64,000 bases of DNA from Blautia coccoides. GTDB taxonomy: Bacteria > Bacillota > Clostridia > Lachnospirales > Lachnospiraceae. Shown here one piece after another: positions 53,106 through 61,863 of this stretch. The translations under genes were made by a program, and so were the position numbers. Positions within the stretch are counted from its first letter, which is position 1, and the number at the start of each line of letters is the position of its first letter. A model generated the notes under the pieces. It did not search any database. It was not told the origin of the DNA and saw only the letters and a list, made by a program, of their open reading frames with translations. The stretch covers positions 201,001-265,000 of the forward strand of contig NZ_CP136422.1 in the NCBI RefSeq assembly GCF_034355335.1. Direction: 5' to 3'.

Positions 53106-54455
53106 ATGGACAGACCAAATATTATATTTTACTTCACGGACCAGCAGAGGGCCGATACCTTAGGATGTTACGGACAGAGATTGGAGATCAGCCCGAATCT
53201 TGATCTTTTGGCATCAGAGGGCGTTATGTTTGAAAATGCTTTTACTGCCCAGCCGGTATGCGGGCCATGCCGGGCTATCTTCCAGACAGGAAAGTATCCC
53301 ACGGAATTAAACTGTTACAAGAATGGGCAGGCCCTTCCGCGGGATGTGAAAACAGTGGCGGATTATTTCGATGAGGCGGGATATGAGACTGCTTATGTGG
53401 GGAAATGGCATCTGGCAAGCCAAGGTGCCGCTGCGGATTATGAGCGGAAGGCCATTCCCAGGGAGCGCAGAGGCGGGTATCAAGGATTTTGGCGGGCTGC
53501 TGATGTACTGGAGTTCACGTCCCACGGATATGACGGGTATGTATTTGATGAAAATATGAATAAGTGCGAATTCAAAGGATACCGTGCGGACCGGATCACA
53601 GATTTTGCATTGGAGTTTATAGAGGGGCAGGAACATACAAAGCCGTTCTTTTTGACCATATCCCAGATTGAGCCGCATCATCAAAATGACCGCGCATGTT
53701 ATGAGGGACCGAAAGGGTCGAAGGAGAGATTTAAAGATTTTGAGCTTCCGGGTGATCTGCAGGCATTGGGCGGTGACGCGAAGGAGATGTACCCGGATTA
53801 TCTGGGATGCTGCAGAAGTCTGGATGATAACCTGGGCAGGATCATGGAGGCGCTGAAAAAGAAGGGCTTATATGAGAATACCATTCTTGTTTTTGCCTCG
53901 GATCATGGCAGCCATTTTAAGACCAGGAATAAAGACAGGCATCTCTGCGGCGGTGATGACTATAAGCGTTCCTGCCATACAGCCTGTCTGCGGGTTCCGC
54001 TGGTGATCTCAGGTCCGGGTTTCCGGGGCGGCAAAGTGGTAAAGGATATTGTCAGCACGGCGAGCCTTCCAAAGTCTCTTCTGGCTATGGCAGGTGTTTT
54101 GGTGGGTGACTGCATGATCGGGGAAAACCTGAAACGGATCGCAGACGGACATACAGACGGCAGGGCGAATCTGGCTTTTGCCCAGATCAGTGAAAGCAGG
54201 GTGGGGAGATGTATCCGGACCGAAAGGTATCTCTACAGCGTTTTTGCGCCGGGGAAAAACGGATGTGACCATAAGGGCAGCAGTTATTATGAGGAGGATT
54301 TCTTCTATGATCTGCAGGAAGACCCGTTTGAGCTGCATAACCTGGTGAGAGACGACAGGTATCAGGCAGTACGGCGGGAACTGGCAGAGATACTGCGGCA
54401 GGAGATGAGCAAGGCAGGAGAAGAACCGCCTGTGATCGCTCCGGTGTCAGATTAA
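53106..54455 (+). CDS. Cys-type sulfatase
   Basis: A 449-aa sulfatase of the alkaline phosphatase superfamily. The formylglycine signature CGPCR (Cys52, pattern CxPxR) is followed by TGKYP. Metal ligands are visible at TDQQ (Asp12) and SDHGSHF. No signal peptide is seen, so it acts in the cytoplasm on imported sulfated sugars. Cys must be converted to formylglycine, and the maturase is the next gene. The natural substrate is unknown. Confidence 0.9.
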   Translation: MDRPNIIFYFTDQQRADTLGCYGQRLEISPNLDLLASEGVMFENAFTAQPVCGPCRAIFQTGKYPTELNCYKNGQALPRDVKTVADYFDEAGYETAYVGKWHLASQGAAADYERKAIPRERRGGYQGFWRAADVLEFTSHGYDGYVFDENMNKCEFKGYRADRITDFALEFIEGQEHTKPFFLTISQIEPHHQNDRACYEGPKGSKERFKDFELPGDLQALGGDAKEMYPDYLGCCRSLDDNLGRIMEALKKKGLYENTILVFASDHGSHFKTRNKDRHLCGGDDYKRSCHTACLRVPLVISGPGFRGGKVVKDIVSTASLPKSLLAMAGVLVGDCMIGENLKRIADGHTDGRANLAFAQISESRVGRCIRTERYLYSVFAPGKNGCDHKGSSYYEEDFFYDLQEDPFELHNLVRDDRYQAVRRELAEILRQEMSKAGEEPPVIAPVSD

Positions 54456-54478
54456 AAATATGGAAAGGGGTGGACAGG

Positions 54479-55597
54479 ATGCCGCCGGTAAGTGTTTTGA
54501 TGAAACCAGCTTCCAGTATGTGCAATATGAAATGCAGTTATTGTTTTTACTGTGATGAGGCGTGTAAGCGTAAGACGAAATCTTATGGCTTCATGTCAGA
54601 AGAGACATTAAAAAATGTGATACGGAAAACCATGCTGCGGGCGGACCAGTCCATTTCCTTTACCTATCAGGGCGGAGAGCCGACACTTAGGGGAATGAAT
54701 TTTTTTAAAAAGGCGGCAGCACTGGAACAGCAATATAATAAGAAGAATCTGATGATACAGCATTCTTTTCAGACAAACGGATATGCTGTGGATGAAAAGT
54801 GGTGCCGTTTTTTTAAAGAGAATGATTACCTGGTGGGACTTTCTGTGGATGGGACAAAGACAATCCATGATGCTTGCCGGAGGGATGCGGCGGGAAAGGG
54901 AACCTATGACTGCGTTGTCCGGGCGGCAAAGCTGATGGATGAACACGAAGTGCCGTATAATATACTGACTGTGGTGACTTCTTCTGTGGCCCGTAATATC
55001 AAAGAGATTTATTATGATTATAAAGAAAAAGGCTGGAACTATCAGCAGTACATTGCCTGCCTTGACCCTATTGGGGAAGTACGCGGCAAAGCCTCATATT
55101 CCCTTACCCCAAAGTTATACGGACAGTTTTTGATTGAGCTGTTTCAACTGTGGTACAGGGATGTGAAAAGGGGAAAACAGCCATATATTCGTCAGTTTGA
55201 CGCCTGGGTGGGCATGATGGCCGGATATATGCCGGAGTGCTGTGACCAGAGAGGCGTATGCGGAATACAGAATGTAGTGGAAGCTGACGGGAGTGTATAT
55301 CCCTGTGATTTTTATATGATGGATGAATATTATCTGGGTAATTTTAATCATGACCGGCTTGAGGATATTGACTGCAGGAGGAGAGAAATACAATTCACAG
55401 AAAAATCCCTGGAAATGAAGGCAAAATGCCGTGAGTGTAAGTATTACCGGCTGTGCAGAGGCGGATGCAGACGGAATTTTGATTGGGATGGAAATACAGG
55501 GACGTATGAAAACTATTTCTGTGAAAGTTATAAAATGTTTTTTGAAGTGTGCGGAGAAAAACTGAAAGAGCTGGCAGGTTATAACACGAATATTTAA
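54479..55597 (+). CDS. Anaerobic sulfatase-maturating enzyme (radical SAM/SPASM)
   Basis: A 372-aa radical SAM enzyme that oxidises the sulfatase Cys to formylglycine without oxygen. The CxxxCxxC motif is CNMKCSYC (Cys15, 19, 22). The C-terminal SPASM region holds the auxiliary-cluster cysteines (CDQRGVCG, YPCDFY, CRECKYYRLCRGGC). ATG 54479 with GGAAAGGGG 8 bases upstream is preferred over GTG 54470. It lies 23 bp after the sulfatase gene. Confidence 0.93.
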   Translation: MPPVSVLMKPASSMCNMKCSYCFYCDEACKRKTKSYGFMSEETLKNVIRKTMLRADQSISFTYQGGEPTLRGMNFFKKAAALEQQYNKKNLMIQHSFQTNGYAVDEKWCRFFKENDYLVGLSVDGTKTIHDACRRDAAGKGTYDCVVRAAKLMDEHEVPYNILTVVTSSVARNIKEIYYDYKEKGWNYQQYIACLDPIGEVRGKASYSLTPKLYGQFLIELFQLWYRDVKRGKQPYIRQFDAWVGMMAGYMPECCDQRGVCGIQNVVEADGSVYPCDFYMMDEYYLGNFNHDRLEDIDCRRREIQFTEKSLEMKAKCRECKYYRLCRGGCRRNFDWDGNTGTYENYFCESYKMFFEVCGEKLKELAGYNTNI

Positions 55598-55616
55598 GCG
55601 GGTATAAGGACAGACA

Positions 55617-55669
55617 GGGCTGTTGGAAAATGAATATATGTGAAATTCATTTCCCTGCAGCCCTTTTTT
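55617..55669. terminator. Bidirectional terminator between maturase and UroD genes
   Basis: GGGCTG and CAGCCC form the base, with an inner stem of GGAAAATGAAT and AATTCATTTCC, followed by TTTTTT on the plus strand. It serves the convergent maturase and leftward UroD-type operons. Confidence 0.85.
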
Positions 55670-55671
55670 CT

Positions 55672-56652
55672 TTACTTATTATAGTATTGATGACCATAAA
55701 TCCTGGCTTCATCCCTGATGATCCTCACGGTTTCCGGAAAAGCATCCGTGGCACCGGATTCCCAGAAGACATAACGTCCGCCGGGGGCATAGGTGTCAAT
55801 GGCAAGACGTACAGACGCCCGGATCTCTTCCTCAGTGGAATCTTCCTGGTTTCCCGGTCCAAAGGCATCCCAGCCGCCTATGGCTGTCATACTGTATTTT
55901 ACTTTTGCGCGGTTAATGTCATTGAAGACCTGGAAAGGCTGGATCACTTTAAATCCTATCTCTGCATAATCCCCGATAATGGCTTCAATATTACCGTCCA
56001 CGTGGATTTCCGGATAGGCACCAATCTCCAGAATCGCGTCAACGACTCTTTTTTCTACTGGTTTGATCAGCTCCCGGAATGTTTTGGGAGAGATCAACAG
56101 GCCTTTGTGGGTGGCAACATGATCCTGGACCATGATCATATCCGGCTTCAGATATTTACAGGCATATTTAAGAGCTTCAATATAAAAGTCTGCCAGAGCA
56201 TTCAGCAGCTCAAAGCTGGCTTCAGGTTCCTCCACAAGAGAGGCCAGCGCGTTTTCAAAGCCCATCATGTAATGCATTTGTTCCCAGAGCCAGGCTCCTG
56301 TATAATTAATGGCCTGCCCAGGCTTTGTGAGTTTATTCCTGACAATATTAGCATCCTCTTCCCAGTCAATGGCTGACAGGTCAATGTCGGGCATGATCTC
56401 TTTCCACTTTGTTATGTCTTTCAGCCGGAATCCCCCTTGTTTGGTATGATTCACCATGGGACCGTCTATGGTACTTGTAAATTCTGTTCCGAACACATCA
56501 ACCATAAGCCCTGTTTTGGGATCTTTTTTTCTGCCGATGGCAACTGAGGAGACAAAAGAACAGGCATCCATAAAAGAGGGGACCCACTGGGGTGTCCTGC
56601 CTTCCAAAACAAGATGCAGGTTTTCTTTTTCTGTTAACTCTTTTTTACTCAT
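55672..56652 (-). CDS. Uroporphyrinogen decarboxylase-fold protein, paralog 2
   Basis: A 326-aa protein of the UroD/MtaA/CmuA superfamily, which includes haem-pathway decarboxylases and corrinoid-dependent methyltransferases. Where methyltransferase relatives have HxCG for zinc, this one has HVDG (EIHVDGNIEAIIGDY), so it lacks that cysteine. ATG 56652 after GAGGTGG is preferred to an upstream in-frame start at 56733. It lies 40 bp after its paralog in one operon. No corrinoid protein gene is nearby. Confidence 0.82.
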   Translation of the reverse strand: MSKKELTEKENLHLVLEGRTPQWVPSFMDACSFVSSVAIGRKKDPKTGLMVDVFGTEFTSTIDGPMVNHTKQGGFRLKDITKWKEIMPDIDLSAIDWEEDANIVRNKLTKPGQAINYTGAWLWEQMHYMMGFENALASLVEEPEASFELLNALADFYIEALKYACKYLKPDMIMVQDHVATHKGLLISPKTFRELIKPVEKRVVDAILEIGAYPEIHVDGNIEAIIGDYAEIGFKVIQPFQVFNDINRAKVKYSMTAIGGWDAFGPGNQEDSTEEEIRASVRLAIDTYAPGGRYVFWESGATDAFPETVRIIRDEARIYGHQYYNK

Positions 56653-56692
56653 ATGAATATCCACCTCACATATCAATGATTGTTTTTTCTGT

Positions 56693-57676
56693 TCAATATC
56701 TGTATTCACGTCTGAAGTTGTCAATCTCCTCATTGATCACAGATGTTCCCCACCAGTTCACATTTCCTATGACACTGGCAGGTACGGTAAAGTAACAGCC
56801 GTTTCCGGCACAGGAGAGAAGAGTATTGCGGACATCCTCCCGCAGCTGGGCCTCTGTAAGCCAGCCAGCCGCGTCTGCCACCTGATAATCCGGAATGTTC
56901 AGACTCATGTGGTAGTTTAGGCGGTTACCGGTGTGTTTTCTGAGTTCCGGAACATTATTGATATGCATTCCCTGCCAGCTGTCAACGCCAATTTCTACAA
57001 AATCATCAATGATCGGTTCAATGATGCCGCAGGAATGCTGTTCATAGAAGACCCCCTTACTATGGCACAACTCTACGATTCTTTTTGTATGTGGTTTGAT
57101 AAGGCGCCGCCAGAGGTCAGGCTGCATCTGCATGGCTTGCTGGGTTCCATAATCATCATGCTGGCGGATAATATCCGGTTTATAATACATGATCACTTTC
57201 TCGATCAGTTTATACTTATAATCTCCAATGGCATCGATGAGGTCTTTTGCGTCCTCCGGTTCATCCAACAGGGCGATCATTGCTTCTTCCATACCCATGA
57301 GTGAGTGATACCTCTCATAAATGCCGCATTGGATCAATATACTTACCAGCATGTTTTCACGGATCTCATCACTGATAAAGTCCAGACGGGCGGCCTTTTC
57401 CCAGTCCATATGCTCAACATCAGGGATTTTGACCTGCTCCCGCCATTTTGTTATGTCTGTGAGCACATAGGGCGCGCGCGGAACGCTGTAAGTCCCAATC
57501 AGTTCATCATAGCTGTACTGTACCCCAAACCAGTCAGTCGTTCCATCCAGGATTGGTCTTTCCGCGAATCCCAGAATAGGATGGTGAGTGTACAGGCCTT
57601 TGGATAAATCCGGAAAATGGTCCGGTGTTTTATGTGCGTAAAAGCAGCGTATGTTTTCTTTTTCTGTGATATTCAT
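56693..57676 (-). CDS. Uroporphyrinogen decarboxylase-fold protein, paralog 1
   Basis: A 327-aa UroD/MtaA-type protein. It keeps the zinc-type motif HSCG (EQHSCGIIEPIIDDF), which supports a methyltransferase-like role more than porphyrin decarboxylation. AAAGGAGG precedes the ATG. The partner downstream lacks the Cys, so the two may form a heteromer or act in sequence (inference). It follows a DcuC-like transporter gene by 35 bp. Confidence 0.84.
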   Translation of the reverse strand: MNITEKENIRCFYAHKTPDHFPDLSKGLYTHHPILGFAERPILDGTTDWFGVQYSYDELIGTYSVPRAPYVLTDITKWREQVKIPDVEHMDWEKAARLDFISDEIRENMLVSILIQCGIYERYHSLMGMEEAMIALLDEPEDAKDLIDAIGDYKYKLIEKVIMYYKPDIIRQHDDYGTQQAMQMQPDLWRRLIKPHTKRIVELCHSKGVFYEQHSCGIIEPIIDDFVEIGVDSWQGMHINNVPELRKHTGNRLNYHMSLNIPDYQVADAAGWLTEAQLREDVRNTLLSCAGNGCYFTVPASVIGNVNWWGTSVINEEIDNFRREYRY

Positions 57677-57711
57677 AAATTTATTACCTCCTTTGGCTTA
57701 ATTATCTGGTA

Positions 57712-59076
57712 TTAAAGAATGATCAGTGAAAAGATAAAGGTCAGTGCATACATTAAAAATTCCGGTACTGCGCAGCGGACTAATATCTGGTTGAACTTGG
57801 ACTGGCTTTCCCTTGTGACATACTGCATATGGGGACTTGTCCCTAAGTTGATACAACGTGCGCCATATGCAAGCTGCATAGGCAGTATAGCCGCGTAAGG
57901 GCTGATCCCCAGAGATGCCGCAATGCCTAAAAGCTGAGGTGCAAGGGTGATGCCCATAACACCGCCGTCACCCAGCATGAGACAGGCCATATACATCAGC
58001 AGGCCAAACAGGATCAATAGTATATAACCGTTAAATCCTGCGTTCAGGGCTGTATTGATAAGGAAGGTAAAACCATTAAGTCTGCCTAACATGCTGGCAA
58101 AGAATTGTACGCAGATGATCAAAGTGAGCAGGTTGCTGAAAGCAGTCCCCATCCCGGTAAACCAGCTCAATATATCATTGAAGCAGGAGCGGAGCTGTTT
58201 TTTTCGCAGCATCTCGATAACAGCTACCAAAATGACAGAGATCACAACAGCGCCCATTACGCTTAGAGAGATTCCGGTGTGGAACAGGGGGCTGAATGCC
58301 AATATAAGGATCAGCGGAAGCAGCGGCAGAACAGCATAGAACTTGGGCAGGGGCTCTGTTGTCTGTTCTTCCTCTTTGTCCGGTCTGTGTTCTCCGAATT
58401 TATACCCGGAACGTTTGTCAATAAACTGCAGTACAAACCCGGACAACAATGCCACAATGATCAAAACAATAGGAACGACTCTGATGGAAGCATTCAGAAA
58501 ATAATCCGGAACGGAGAATCCCTCGATCCCTGATGTCATCTGGGCGATCACGAAGTCCGCCGGTCCCCAGTCAAAGCAGGTACCCACAAAAATTGCGGCG
58601 ATAGCACTCTGCCTGCTCATACCGGCCCGGGTGAGCGCCGGATATAAGGTAGTCAGCACCAATGCCATAATAGCAAATGCGGAAACAATGGCTATACGCA
58701 TTAACCCGCAAAGCATGATCGCCAAAAATGTACCGATAAAATACGGGTTTTTTGCGTGTGCGATCGGCCTTGCGATTAGCTGTCCCAATACCTGTGAGGA
58801 ATTGATCTTGTTCATGTACACAGAGTACGCATAAATCGGTATTACGGACATACCTGTGGAACTGAAATTAGAGATAAATGTTTCCTTTAACGCTTCAAAT
58901 ATATCCAGATAGATATTACCGCTGGATGCGTTTGCGACGGATGTTTTCGTTACAACCGTAATGGCGAAAGCCAGGCCCAGTCCCATGAAAAGAAATACAA
59001 GCTGTGTGTTGAAATTTTTGTTTATCAGAAAAATACAGATAGCAATTAAGACAATGGTTATAATAAGATTCAGCAT
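57712..59076 (-). CDS. DcuC-like anaerobic carrier (ion transporter superfamily)
   Basis: A 454-aa membrane protein with about 11-12 hydrophobic helices and an acidic cytoplasmic loop (HRPDKEEEQTTEP). The overall layout and the paired Gly/Pro-rich re-entrant regions (TCFDWGPADFVIAQ, LGDGGVMGITLAPQLLG) fit the DcuC/DASS group of C4-dicarboxylate carriers. The substrate may be different here, given the UroD-type genes downstream. AAGGGGGATG precedes the start. Confidence 0.78.
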   Translation of the reverse strand: MLNLIITIVLIAICIFLINKNFNTQLVFLFMGLGLAFAITVVTKTSVANASSGNIYLDIFEALKETFISNFSSTGMSVIPIYAYSVYMNKINSSQVLGQLIARPIAHAKNPYFIGTFLAIMLCGLMRIAIVSAFAIMALVLTTLYPALTRAGMSRQSAIAAIFVGTCFDWGPADFVIAQMTSGIEGFSVPDYFLNASIRVVPIVLIIVALLSGFVLQFIDKRSGYKFGEHRPDKEEEQTTEPLPKFYAVLPLLPLILILAFSPLFHTGISLSVMGAVVISVILVAVIEMLRKKQLRSCFNDILSWFTGMGTAFSNLLTLIICVQFFASMLGRLNGFTFLINTALNAGFNGYILLILFGLLMYMACLMLGDGGVMGITLAPQLLGIAASLGISPYAAILPMQLAYGARCINLGTSPHMQYVTRESQSKFNQILVRCAVPEFLMYALTFIFSLIIL

Positions 59077-59400
59077 TTACATCCCCCTTTCTCTTTTATC
59101 TTGGAATTTTGGTGTCCTTGAACCCATAAGGCCAGTACAATATTTGATCTTTACTGCCACCTCCTCTTTTGAAGTCTTTGACTTTCCGGCTTTGATGTTT
59201 TCCCGCATAAACATGTTATCTCTTTTCTTTTTCTTAATTCCATTATAACAACTACATTTTTCTCCGTATACGTCATAGTTCTACAAATTAACGCGGTGAT
59301 TTTGTCATTTTCTATCAATAATTTTAAAGAGAAATAAATTAATAAAAAAAACCGCCATTTAAATAAAATGGCGGAAAATTTATCTTGCAACTCTGTGAAA
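59077..59400. other. Intergenic region upstream of the dcuC-like operon
   Basis: A 324-bp AT-rich gap with no convincing gene. It holds a leftward -10-like TATAAT (minus strand, 59242-59247) about 165 bp before the dcuC-like start, without a good -35. The regulator terminator is at 59352-59374. Confidence 0.5.
59342..59374 (-). terminator. Terminator of the PucR/CdaR-type gene
   Basis: Read leftward: CCGCCATTT, a 5-base loop, AAATGGCGG (59352-59374), then a run of T (to about 59342). It ends the regulator transcript, so the dcuC-like operon has a separate promoter. Confidence 0.88.
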
Positions 59401-60900
59401 TTAAATATTATTATCCCAAAATGAGGATAAACCGTGCAGCAGCATGGAGGATAGAAGGATCAAACGGCTGGAGGGAGAATCAATATCATTGGAGATGATC
59501 TCCCGGATCTTGGAAATGCGGTATTTTACCGTATTACGGTGAAGTCCCATAATAATAGCCGCATCGGTCAGATTTCCGGCACACAGAAGAAAAATAAACA
59601 GCGTATACAAATTGTCGGTCGGATACTTTCGGTCCATTTCAGAGAGATGTAGTATGTCGGGGTGTATCCAATACTGTAGATCCGTATCCCGGGTTGTATT
59701 CTCGATTTGCTTCAGCATTATCTGTTCTGCAGAGATTATGGAAAAGTTTTCTGTCTGTTCCTGCGCGTAGCCTAAGGCGATGCCTGCCTGTTTATAAAAT
59801 GGAAGAAAATCCTCCAGACCCCGGAAGGGAAAGCTGCATCCCACATAACAGGACATGAGATAAGGAAATTCCCGGATGTGTTTTAGCAGTTTATCTGAGT
59901 GAATTCCTTTGCTGCAGTTAAATATAGCGGTAAGTTCGCCGTGAATGAACAAGCAGCAGCAATTGCCGATCTTCTGCTGTATCTGTTTGCCGATGCGCAT
60001 CAGGTACGCGTAAGGCTGTGTAACGGATAAATGTTTATACATCATGCGCATGACTAAAAAATAATCTTCATCTGACCAATCCATGATTGAGAGCACATAG
60101 GATAATTCTTCTTTGTCGAGGGATTCATTTATAATGCTGTTTTTCAGAAAGGTACCTAATACGGAATCCGAGATATAAAGTCCCTGATATCTTAACAGAC
60201 ATTTTTCAAGATATTTCTGAAGGATTTCCAGTAAAAAAATATCGCAGTCCCGAAATCCGTTCTTGCCCTCAAATGCAAAAACAATGCCCTCTCTCTGTCC
60301 TTTTACCAGCAGGTTTGCTTTAAGGGCCCGGGTACCGTCCGCGTTAAGCGCAAGCTGTGGTTCATGGCTTGCCAGAAAGACAAATGCGTTTGCGTCATTT
60401 GCAAAAAAAAGATTATCCTCCATGGACATGTATCCGGTTTGTATTAAATTTTGCAGGACCGGATACATACTGAGATCCTGGACATGACTGCTGGCTGTAA
60501 GCAGCTTTGTATCCGGACGGACCACGGCGATTGGATAGGGGAGTACCGGTTTACATGCGTCAACCAGACACTGCAGCGGTTCTTTGCAGTCTATGGATTC
60601 TTCCAATGTCTTTAACCATTGACTGTAAGACTCAAAACACTCGTGCACTACATTAACAGATTCAAACAAATTTATCCCAGGCAGAAAGATCCGGTCATCT
60701 TTACAGCGCAGAAGGGAACCTTCCCGGTCTTCATATGCAGTGTTCCCTGGTTCCACGTATAACGTGTTTTCCTCCATGCTGCCTTTATCCGGCCGGATCC
60801 GTATTTTGCTGAATTTTAAAGGAGGATCACTTATCCTTGACTCAGCCTTAATATGCCGTTCTGTTAAATAATCTTTCATGATTAGTAAATTAAGATCCAT
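59401..60900 (-). CDS. PucR/CdaR-type transcriptional regulator
   Basis: A 499-aa regulator. The C-terminal helix-turn-helix of the PucR/CdaR type is NLTDAAIIMGLHRNTVKYRI (about 450-470). The N-terminal and middle parts are long sensory regions without a recognised ligand domain. GGAGGGTGTGGCGG lies before the ATG. It stands between the dcuC-UroD operon and a divergent creatininase-family gene and may regulate either. Confidence 0.85.
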   Translation of the reverse strand: MDLNLLIMKDYLTERHIKAESRISDPPLKFSKIRIRPDKGSMEENTLYVEPGNTAYEDREGSLLRCKDDRIFLPGINLFESVNVVHECFESYSQWLKTLEESIDCKEPLQCLVDACKPVLPYPIAVVRPDTKLLTASSHVQDLSMYPVLQNLIQTGYMSMEDNLFFANDANAFVFLASHEPQLALNADGTRALKANLLVKGQREGIVFAFEGKNGFRDCDIFLLEILQKYLEKCLLRYQGLYISDSVLGTFLKNSIINESLDKEELSYVLSIMDWSDEDYFLVMRMMYKHLSVTQPYAYLMRIGKQIQQKIGNCCCLFIHGELTAIFNCSKGIHSDKLLKHIREFPYLMSCYVGCSFPFRGLEDFLPFYKQAGIALGYAQEQTENFSIISAEQIMLKQIENTTRDTDLQYWIHPDILHLSEMDRKYPTDNLYTLFIFLLCAGNLTDAAIIMGLHRNTVKYRISKIREIISNDIDSPSSRLILLSSMLLHGLSSFWDNNI

Positions 60901-61079
60901 ATATCCGCCACACCCTCCTTATTGTTAAAATAAGTATACGGAATTATTGATAAGGTGTAAATGGAAATACGAAAATTAGCCCGGATTATATCTTGAATGC
61001 TGCGTCATTAAGTTTTATGATAATATTATACGAAACATAATAAAAAAGAGTAAGGGGTCAATCAGGGAGGAACTGACAT

Positions 61080-61811
61080 ATGATAGAAAAAGTTTTGTAC
61101 GAGGAATTATGCCCCGCGGAATTTAAGGAACGGCTGCAGACCTGCCCTGTGGCGTATCTGCCGCTGGGGACTTTGGAATGGCATGGGCCTCATCTTCCCC
61201 TGGGAGCGGATGGAATCCAATCGCAGGAATTGTTTATGCGGGCGGCGCGGAGAATTGGCGGGATCGTTCTGCCTAAGCTCTTTCTGGGGCCGGACCGGTT
61301 TTACAGGGACCCGGAGAGGGAGCTGTATGGGATGGATATCTGTACAGGGGGCGCCATCGTGCCTTATGAAATGCAGCAGCTTCCGGGAAGTGCGTACTGG
61401 ATGCCGGATGAGGAATACCGCAGTATGATCCTGCGCATTGGCGCCAACTTATCCAGGGCCGGATTCACCATCCTGGCAGCCCACGGCCATGGGCCGTCTA
61501 TCCGGCAGTTTGCGGCACTCAAAGGGGAGCTGCGGGATACGTGCGGCTTGATCGGGGTGACTGCCTTTGACTTCGTGGAGGATGACAGACTGAGGTTTCA
61601 AAATGACCATGCGGCAGCCAATGAAACGTCCGTTACCATGGCAGTAAGGCCGGAACTGGTGCAGCTTGAGCGGATCCGGGACGGCGGGGAGCCGCCTGTG
61701 GCTGTGGCAGGAGCCGACCCGGGAAGGTATGCTTCCCGGGAGTATGGAGCGGAAATACTGGAGACAAACGTGGATGCCCTGTGCAGGGGCATTGAACAGC
61801 TTCTGAAATAA
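61080..61811 (+). CDS. Creatininase-family metal-dependent hydrolase
   Basis: A 243-aa protein of the creatininase superfamily (creatininase, MftE, FAPy deformylase). Metal ligands are visible in LGTLEWHGPHLPLGADG (Glu33, His35, Asp44), AAHGHGPS and NETS. The substrate cannot be told; family members hydrolyse cyclic amides or formamides. It diverges from the PucR-type gene with a 179-bp gap and ends at a shared terminator. Confidence 0.85.
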   Translation: MIEKVLYEELCPAEFKERLQTCPVAYLPLGTLEWHGPHLPLGADGIQSQELFMRAARRIGGIVLPKLFLGPDRFYRDPERELYGMDICTGGAIVPYEMQQLPGSAYWMPDEEYRSMILRIGANLSRAGFTILAAHGHGPSIRQFAALKGELRDTCGLIGVTAFDFVEDDRLRFQNDHAAANETSVTMAVRPELVQLERIRDGGEPPVAVAGADPGRYASREYGAEILETNVDALCRGIEQLLK

Positions 61812-61813
61812 AA

Positions 61814-61859
61814 ATATCCTGCCGCACAGTCCGCTGAGACGGTCTGTACGGCAGGATAT
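61814..61859. terminator. Bidirectional terminator
   Basis: ATATCCTGCCG and CGGCAGGATAT form an 11-bp perfect stem, extended inside by ACAGTCCG and CGGTCTGT. It lies between the convergent creatininase and fucosidase genes. Confidence 0.85.
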
Positions 61860-61863
61860 ATCG

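Noticed and set aside
55630..56376. 248-aa rightward reading frame
   Set aside because: It is antisense to a UroD-fold gene that has clear family motifs, and its start lies within a terminator stem.
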